From Cryptomeria japonica (Eukaryota; Streptophyta; Pinopsida; Cupressales; Cupressaceae), in the NCBI RefSeq assembly GCF_030272615.1, contig NC_081405.1, forward strand, positions 575,961,752 to 576,025,751: a stretch of 64,000 nt of DNA, in the 5' to 3' direction. Within the stretch, counting starts at the first letter, position 1. The number at the start of each line of letters is the position of its first letter. A model generated the notes under the pieces. That model was not told the origin of the DNA. It did not search any database and was given only the letters and a program-made list of their open reading frames with translations. The position numbers were made by a program, and so were the translations under genes. Of this stretch, positions 58,453 to 64,000 are shown piece after piece.

Positions 58453-58683
58453 CACAAACATGCTTCAATATTACACATACAATCCTACATTTCATAGATG
58501 CACCTACATTATGCAGATGTGCACGTGTCATGCATATTGATTCCTGCTACGCACATACGTTTTTATATTTCCCAAACACACTTACATTTCACATAGATGC
58601 CTTTCAAATCATAGACGTGTTTAGACCAAACATAGACATGCCTAACCTACCCAGATGTGCCTAGCACCAATGAAGACATGCCT
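58453..58683 (-). repeat. Array of CATAGACGTG-type motif at about 20-nt spacing
   Basis: Cores (agatg, agacg, agaca) start at 58496, 58515, 58595, 58613, 58634, 58653 and 58674, with weaker members near 58536, 58556 and 58576. Intervals are 18-21 nt. Read on the minus strand the motif is CACGTCTATG, the same as in the element 2 sense leader. It lies 400-640 bp upstream of the antisense relic. Confidence 0.65.
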
Positions 58684-58725
58684 TAATGTCTTTTACCCCA
58701 CTTGACAAGTTTTTAAGACATACTT

Positions 58726-58819
58726 AATATGCATTTATTGACCTACCTCACATGCATTTATGACAACAATTAAATATGCATTTATTGACCTACCTCACAT
58801 GCATTTATGACAACAATTA
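58726..58819. repeat. Perfect 47-bp tandem duplication
   Basis: Units 58726-58772 and 58773-58819 are identical. Each contains tgcatttattgacc and catgcatttatgac. Identity suggests a recent event in an otherwise old element. Confidence 0.95.
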
Positions 58820-59209
58820 ATGCAACACGGTATAAGGCAGTTTTGTGGTACTCATTAGCTCTCCTGCATCTACTGGCCATTGCTGGTAAGTGTTGACTAC
58901 TCTCTACTCTCTCTGCACTCTGATCTCTTAGGTGTGTAGATGACAATGAGGATGTTTTCCCCTGTAGTCTATCTTATAGACTACCCTAGCACTAGTCTCC
59001 TAAGGTAGTCTTCTTTATCATCTGACTCTGTAACTCTATCCTATCTTGTCAGTCCTTTCTAGCCTTTCTTTCTTTTCGAGAGATTGTCAGTGATCTTTTC
59101 AAACAAATTCATCCAATTTCTCAAGGGGGCATATCATTCTCGTCTTGGGGAAACTTTGTATTTGTTCATCTAATTTTATTTGAAACAACGCGACAAGCTA
59201 CATTGTCTC
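58820..59209. other. Non-coding stretch before the polypurine tract
   Basis: No gene. It carries 'ctctcctgcatctactgg', pyrimidine-rich words and, close to the tract, cgacaagctacattgtctc, which resembles gataaatcgcaccatctc at the same place in element 1. This supports common descent of the two 3' ends. Confidence 0.4.
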
Positions 59210-59223
59210 AAAGAGGGGCAAAA
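59210..59223 (+). other. Polypurine tract of element 2
   Basis: AAAGAGGGGCAAAA immediately before the 3' LTR start TGTAGACACC. Same tract as element 1. Confidence 0.85.
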
Positions 59224-60020
59224 TGTAGACACCTAAAATTGTCTTGTCTAATTAAATAAATATTTTTATTTATTTAATTATTTTATCTTAATTCTTCTAT
59301 TTATTAAATAAATCTTTATTTATTTAATTAATTCATTTATCCTCTTCTAGCCTTTTTCCTCATTTAAATAAATACTTTTATCTATTTAAGTTGTCCTTTT
59401 CCTAAATTAAATAAATACTTTTGTTTATTTAATTGGTCCTATTTCTTCTATTAATTAAATAAATCTTTATTTATTTAATTAATTCATTATCATTTTCTAC
59501 CCATTACACATGTCATTCATCTCTTAATTCCTACACTACCTACCCTCTCATTATTTTCTTATTTCCTCTACCTAGCCTTTAGTCCTAGCCAATCATCTAT
59601 TTTTTACACCTATGAATCTTATCCCTCTATTTCTTATAGTGTCTTCTATATAAGAGGATGCTTCTTTCATCATCAACCCTATTTAGCTCCTAAGCATTCT
59701 AATTGTCTAATCAATCTTATGCAATCAATCCTTTTTGTGATCAATCTATCAACCACATTTCTGTTCTTTTTTGAGCTCTTGTGCACACATTAAATATGAG
59801 AGAAAATATGTCAAGAAAGATCAATGGAGATAGAAAGAATAGAGATTCAAACCCTAGTGGACATGTGATGGTATAATCTTTTTGATTTGTTGATTTTTAT
59901 TGTCTTAGATAATCTTCATATGTTATGGTGGATCTTTGTTGTTGTTACGATAGGGTTTTGTGGTTGAATTCATCTAGTCTTTGAATATTGTTGTTTCCAT
60001 TATATACTTTTCACCATACA
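59224..60020 (+). repeat. 3' LTR of element 2 (797 bp)
   Basis: Starts TGTAGACACCTAAAATTG and ends CACCATACA, partner of 43555-44349. The AT palindromes and the TATA box (59647-59653) are kept. Differences between the two LTRs are mostly scattered single bases. Confidence 0.9.
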
Positions 60021-60230
60021 TATATCATCCTCTTCCTCTAAGATAGCTATATGAGAAGGGCATATTTTAGGAGAATTGTCAAGATCACTCTTCAAATCTT
60101 CATCCCTAGAGCATGGGAGGGTTTTGAAGGGGTTGGAAACAAATATTTTAGGCACTAATATGTTATCATACATAGGAAGAGGTTCTTTAAGATAGGGAAA
60201 ATTGAAATGAGGGAAGCCAACCCATTATCA
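60021..60230 (-). pseudogene. Ty3-type gag-region remnant, upper part
   Basis: The minus strand reads WVGFPHFNFPYLKEPLPMYD, NILVPKIFVSNPFKTLPCSR, DEDLKSDLDNSPKICPSHIA and ILEEEDDI, then element 2. The same frame continues below 43554 with INTFLSV, so element 2 sits inside one codon run. It is 5' of the part at 41991-43554 and follows the leader of the minus-strand Ty3 element. Confidence 0.6.
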
Positions 60231-60576
60231 CATTTATGAATTGAATGCATCATGACAACAATTTTCCTCTTTCAAATGATAACATATGCAAAATAGAAGG
60301 AAATGTTTAATTTTAACCAATGCAAGCGCTCTAAATGTTAATTTAGAAAATCAAATTATGAGTGAAATGTGTTCCTAGATTAGATCTAGAATTAATCATC
60401 CAAATTAAGCCATCCACAAGTTCAATTTTCAATTGAGAAATTAGGGTTTTAAAAAAAATGACCTCGAAATTTTTAAAATTTTTAAGGAATTGAAACTTCT
60501 AAAATGTAAATTTGAATTTGAAATTAAAAAAAACACTTAGATATGAGAACATAAATCAGAATTAAAGAAGATTGGA
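60231..60576 (-). other. Leader of the minus-strand Ty3 remnant
   Basis: AT-rich, no ORF, between the gag-region frame and the primer site. Confidence 0.4.
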
Positions 60577-60594
60577 TTCACATCAGGTTCACCA
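60577..60594 (-). other. Primer binding site candidate, minus-strand Ty3
   Basis: On the minus strand TGGTGAACCTGATGTGAA follows the LTR end ...CATCCACA by three bases (TTT). It differs from the sites of the other two Ty3 elements, so another tRNA may be used. Confidence 0.6.
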
Positions 60595-60597
60595 AAA

Positions 60598-62271
60598 TGT
60601 GGATGGGAAAAAGCAAGGCCAGGTGACTAGGACCTAATCCCACTTTAGCTAACACATTGGGAATACAAAAGAACCTAGGGATATAGCTCACTTCTATTAC
60701 TTCTTGTGAGAAAGAGAGAGCCAAGGATTATCTCTTAGGGTTTGTATTCCTCTTGTTATAAATGAAAGAAAAGATTTGAAATATTGATCAACTAGAGTAG
60801 GAGATGAATAATGAAGTATAGATGAACTTAAATTGCACAAAATTGTAGGTCTAAAACTAAGATATTTAAAGAAGAGAAGGAGGAGGAATATGAATGTGCA
60901 CCTAGTTATAAGAGATGGGCCAAACTGACTAGGACCAAGTAACCATGCCCCTGTCCCTGAGAATCTGACAAAAAGTGGTAACTGAGGCATTGCAAACTGG
61001 AGGTCCTGAACTTGCACCCTGCCAAAATTCACTGAAAATGAAGGGGACTAGGGTACCACACCCCTGTCCTAGGTAGGACTAGGGTGCCGCATCCCTTTTC
61101 ATAATGGATTAGGGTAGATCTAAGATGTTAGGATAATTCCTATTCCTTTTACTGATCTGGGAAGCCTTTCAAGTACCTGTTTCTTCACCTGCAACTAAAA
61201 AGAGAGGGTTTGGGTGGCTATATAGGGCTTTTCTGTATTCAAACCCCTATGTTTGTGGTTTGCACCTCTACTAATAGTCGATAATGTATTGAAGATGTGT
61301 GTTCTATAACCTTGTGTGTATGCAAGATCCTAAATGATAAGAAACTAGAGCTACCCTATGCTTTGGAGAGTAAACCCTAAATGCATGTAAATGTAAATGT
61401 AAATGTAAATGACAATACTCCAACTAAAATTTCCTAAATGATATAAATCAATAATTTTAATGTTCAAATAAGTGTAAAGAAGCACATACAAAGACATGAA
61501 AATAACATGAAATCATACCAATCCCCAAGGGGGAGATATTTTCCACTAGATCTCCTATTACTCTTCAATGTCTCCAAGGCTTATAATTAATGATGAATTC
61601 TCGATGAAATCTTTTTGAAGGTTATTGAATGTTTTTGAAGACTCCACATAGGCTTCTCTTTCACTACATAGAAGGCTCCTTGAAAATTTCTCCAACTTGA
61701 TTGCTTGCTTCTTAGATTTCCTCTTAGTTTTTCCTTAGGCCTTCAAATGAAGAAAGAGAGCTCTTATGTATGAAACCCTAGATCTTAATTTTATCTTTCA
61801 AATGAGTTAGAGATTGAATTTCCCACCAATTTATTGGGGCTACAAATTATAATATCAGAGAATTATGCTTTGGAAATTACATGAAAAAAGTAGGGGACTG
61901 TGTGCAAAGTGCAGATGGTCGACCAAATTTTCACCAAATTTTTAGGGCCATTTGATATGATGATATTGGAGAGAATCCAAAAGTCATAGCTGATTTTGAG
62001 GTGTTTTTATATACTAAATCGAGCCTTAAAGGTCAAAATAGGACATAATTAGGGTTATGATTTAATGATTTATTGAAGGAATAAAATAAAAAGGGGCACG
62101 CTTAAGGTAAATGGCTCAATTTTATGATGTATGAAGTGATGAAATATGAATTTAGATTTAATTAAATTAATTACTTAAATTATTAAAGGGAAATTACAAT
62201 GCAAGATTCAAACACACGAAAGAGGGTGCTAAACTAAGCATAGAACTGTACCATCTTAGAAAGGGTGTACA
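60598..62271 (-). repeat. 5' LTR of the minus-strand Ty3 remnant (1674 bp)
   Basis: On the minus strand it starts TGTACACCCTTTCTAAG and ends CATCCACA next to the primer site. A TATA word (TATATA, 61219-61224) lies inside. The start resembles that of element 2 (TGTACACCCC). Only one LTR of this element is in the window, so the boundaries rest on TG/CA, the primer site and the gag frame behind it. Confidence 0.6.
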
Positions 62272-62276
62272 ATTTA

Positions 62277-63493
62277 TGATTCTACAGTTGGTAATTTGGA
62301 CGCATTATTTATGTGATGCATTGATGTTTTTCATTGATGCCAACACTAACTATTTTGTTTTCTACTGACTTCTGGTAGAGTGGTTGGATTTTGATCTGGA
62401 GACTTTTCTCCAGTATGCTCTGGTTTGTGGAATTGGTTTGGATTAGTCATTCACGTGTTCCTGATGCATTTAATGATTTGTTGGTTCAGGACTTGATGAT
62501 TTAGAAGCTATTATTTTTTCTAATAAGACTTTTGGTTACCAATAAGGTTTTATTTGCAGAGCTTTGTTGAAGATATTTTTGATGCACTTGATAAGTGGTG
62601 TCGGTGCGGCTTCTAGAAGGTTATCAAGATGTTGTTGATTATCTTGTTCATGTTCCAATTGATTGGTTATGTTGCTTCTGTCTTATGGTGACCTATTTTT
62701 AGTTCGGTTATGGACCATTTTGTGTAACGTATTGGTTGATTCTCCCGATGCTTTACTAGTTGGATTTATCAATTGATTAATGTTATTTTAGTCTTAGGCC
62801 GACTTGTTTTATCATTGGTTTGTGGGATTATGTAATGGATTTATTGTCTTATCTTTTAGGTAGCCAACCTAATTGTTTAGGTCCTGGGTTGGTATATATA
62901 TGATGTAAGATCTCTTTGTAGATCATCAGATTGTCATGAGTTATTGGATTATCTGTGTGCGAGTAAGGTTGTAATCATATGCAAAGGTTGTGGTTGATCA
63001 TAGGTGATTGAATTGGGTTTATGTAAGAGGTTTAAGATGTCTGGTATTGAGCTTAACCAGAACTGTACTCATGCATAAGGGATACTATACTTGTATTCTT
63101 TTTGGATTATAGTTTGGATTTCTTTTGTAGTCTGTGAGGCTTCTTTTGTGATGAGCAGTGTGCTCTAAGTTGTTGGCCTTCCTATATATGTGGGCCCCTA
63201 TCCCTATAATCATGTACTTACTGAAAAATTATTATCTGAGTGTGGATAGACTTCCCACCGTATTTTTTTCCTTTACCGGATTTTCTATGTATAAATATTG
63301 GTGATATGTGTTGTGGATGGTTGGTAAATATTCTATGATTTAAGTTTGTCCTTGATCGTTACATCTGTTATGCTGGTATTTGGTTTATCCATTTTGGTAG
63401 AAGGTTTTGTGTGCTTAAAGTTTCATAACTTGTTGACAACTGATTCATCCCGCCTTGCCTCATTTTTCCACCAGTTATCTAAGATATCTAACA
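62277..63493 (+). repeat. Copia-type LTR of composite copy B
   Basis: From 62971 it matches 5896-6418. The upstream part has a TATA box (TATATATA, 62893-62900) and the whole has copia LTR features, including ACAACTGATTCATCCCGCC near 63440 and the end CTAACA at 63493. The left edge is uncertain; TG dinucleotides at 62277, 62312 or 62322 are possible starts. LINE sequence follows the terminal CA directly. Confidence 0.6.
62893..62900 (+). promoter_or_regulatory. TATA box in the composite LTR
   Basis: TATATATA in ttggtatatatatgatg. A transcript from here would run through the right part of the LTR into the LINE. Confidence 0.5.
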
Positions 63494-64000
63494 TATGAAA
63501 CCCTACCTTTTTTGAAGGTTCATTGATTAACTTTGAAAAAATGTATCTTGTAGTCACAATGAAAGATATTAGAACCAATCTGCAATGGTACCTTGTTAAT
63601 GTTTATGCCTCTAATGCTAGGTCCCCTAGAGCTTGGATTTGGTCCTCTCTGTGTTGTCTAATTTGGAATCAAAAGAATAACCTATGGATGTTTGTGGGAG
63701 ATTTCAACTCCCCTTTGTACCCTTCTTATAAAGTTGGTGGTTGTAAGGACCTTGAAGAGTATGACTGATCTCATTGATTTCATCTCCTTCTCTGTTTTGA
63801 TGGACATTAACCTCAATGGTTCTAATTTTACTTATTATAAACCACGTCATGGGAAACATTTGGTTTAAGTTAGGCTGGATAGGATGTTGGTCTCTACTAA
63901 TTGGGAGAACTTTGATTCCTTTTCCGTTTGCTCCTTCTCTTGATCAGGCTCTGATCATAATGCTCCTTTTGGTGATGTGTGTCCCTTGTGATTTCAAATA
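63494..64000 (+). mobile_element. LINE C, start of a second composite copy
   Basis: Second half of an APE endonuclease (WYLVNVYASNARSPRAWIW, WMFVGDFNSPLYPSYKVGG), colinear with 6419-6925 without net indel and cut by the window edge. It shares with LINE A the frameshift ending in LEEYD and stop (63766) and stops at 63866, 63941 and 63989. Confidence 0.75.

Larger units (their letters stand above)
43555..60020 (+). mobile_element. Element 2: complete Tat-like Ty3 retrotransposon, 16.5 kb
   Basis: LTRs of 795 and 797 bp flank a primer site, a 2.2 kb leader, gag, protease with G-patch, RT, RNase H, second RNase H, integrase, a spacer, an antisense ORF relic and a polypurine tract. Flanks are gatat (43550-43554) and tatat (60021-60025), a five-base duplication with one change. 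The minus-strand Ty3 ORF that it interrupts reads on across both flanks. A copia solo LTR (48407-49925) accounts for 1.5 kb of its length. RNase H followed by a second RNase H and then integrase is the Tat arrangement. All genes are dead. Confidence 0.9.

Noticed and set aside
60697-61032. 111-codon minus-strand frame
   Set aside because: Lies inside a 5' LTR, hydrophobic and without recognisable domain.

Overview
The window is plant nuclear DNA made almost entirely of dead, nested retrotransposons. The mix suggests a seed plant with a large genome. I lean towards a gymnosperm, at low confidence: Ty3 elements with two RNase H domains, copia elements with 1.4-1.5 kb LTRs, L1-type LINEs, and no intact host gene. 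Every long coding region carries stops, frameshifts or lost catalytic residues. I see no convincing tRNA, rRNA or CRISPR.

Layout. (1) 1-5895: 3' part of a Tat-like Ty3 element (element 1) with an antisense plant-mobile-domain (PMD) ORF, a polypurine tract and a 1.4 kb 3' LTR. It lies inside a copia-type LTR whose remainder is 5896-6418. (2) 6419-12818: LINE A (truncated endonuclease, RT, zinc-binding domain, RNase H), then an unrecognised third ORF (ORFX) and a tail ending in 'taatcaaaaac'. (3) 12819-15190: AT-rich DNA with a possible promoter and a short ORF. (4) 15191-19242 and 31933-32390: LINE B, same layout, split inside ORFX by a 12.7 kb Ty3 element (19243-31932) with 3.1 kb LTRs. (5) 32391-36438: AT-rich DNA, a pyrimidine tract, (CT)21, a LINE 3' fragment and a RING-finger gene fragment. 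(6) 36439-about 41990: minus-strand copia element lacking its 5' end, fused to a minus-strand Ty3 remnant (about 41990-43554, continuing at 60021-62271). (7) 43555-60020: a 16.5 kb Tat-like Ty3 element (element 2) inserted in that remnant. It carries a copia solo LTR in gag and an antisense relic related to element 1's PMD ORF. (8) 62277-64000: a second copy of the copia-LTR/LINE composite, cut by the window edge.

Relative age can be read from the nesting. LINE B precedes the 12.7 kb Ty3 element. The minus-strand Ty3 precedes element 2, which precedes its solo LTR. The LTR/LINE composite precedes element 1.

The observations most worth following are these. Two Tat-like elements carry an antisense PMD-type ORF with its own leader. 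Arrays of a short motif at about 20-nt spacing lie in the sense leader and upstream of the antisense ORF. The LINEs have a third ORF after RNase H. The LTR/LINE composite was multiplied after the LINE was already dead. The two Ty3 families place their second RNase H on opposite sides of RT.
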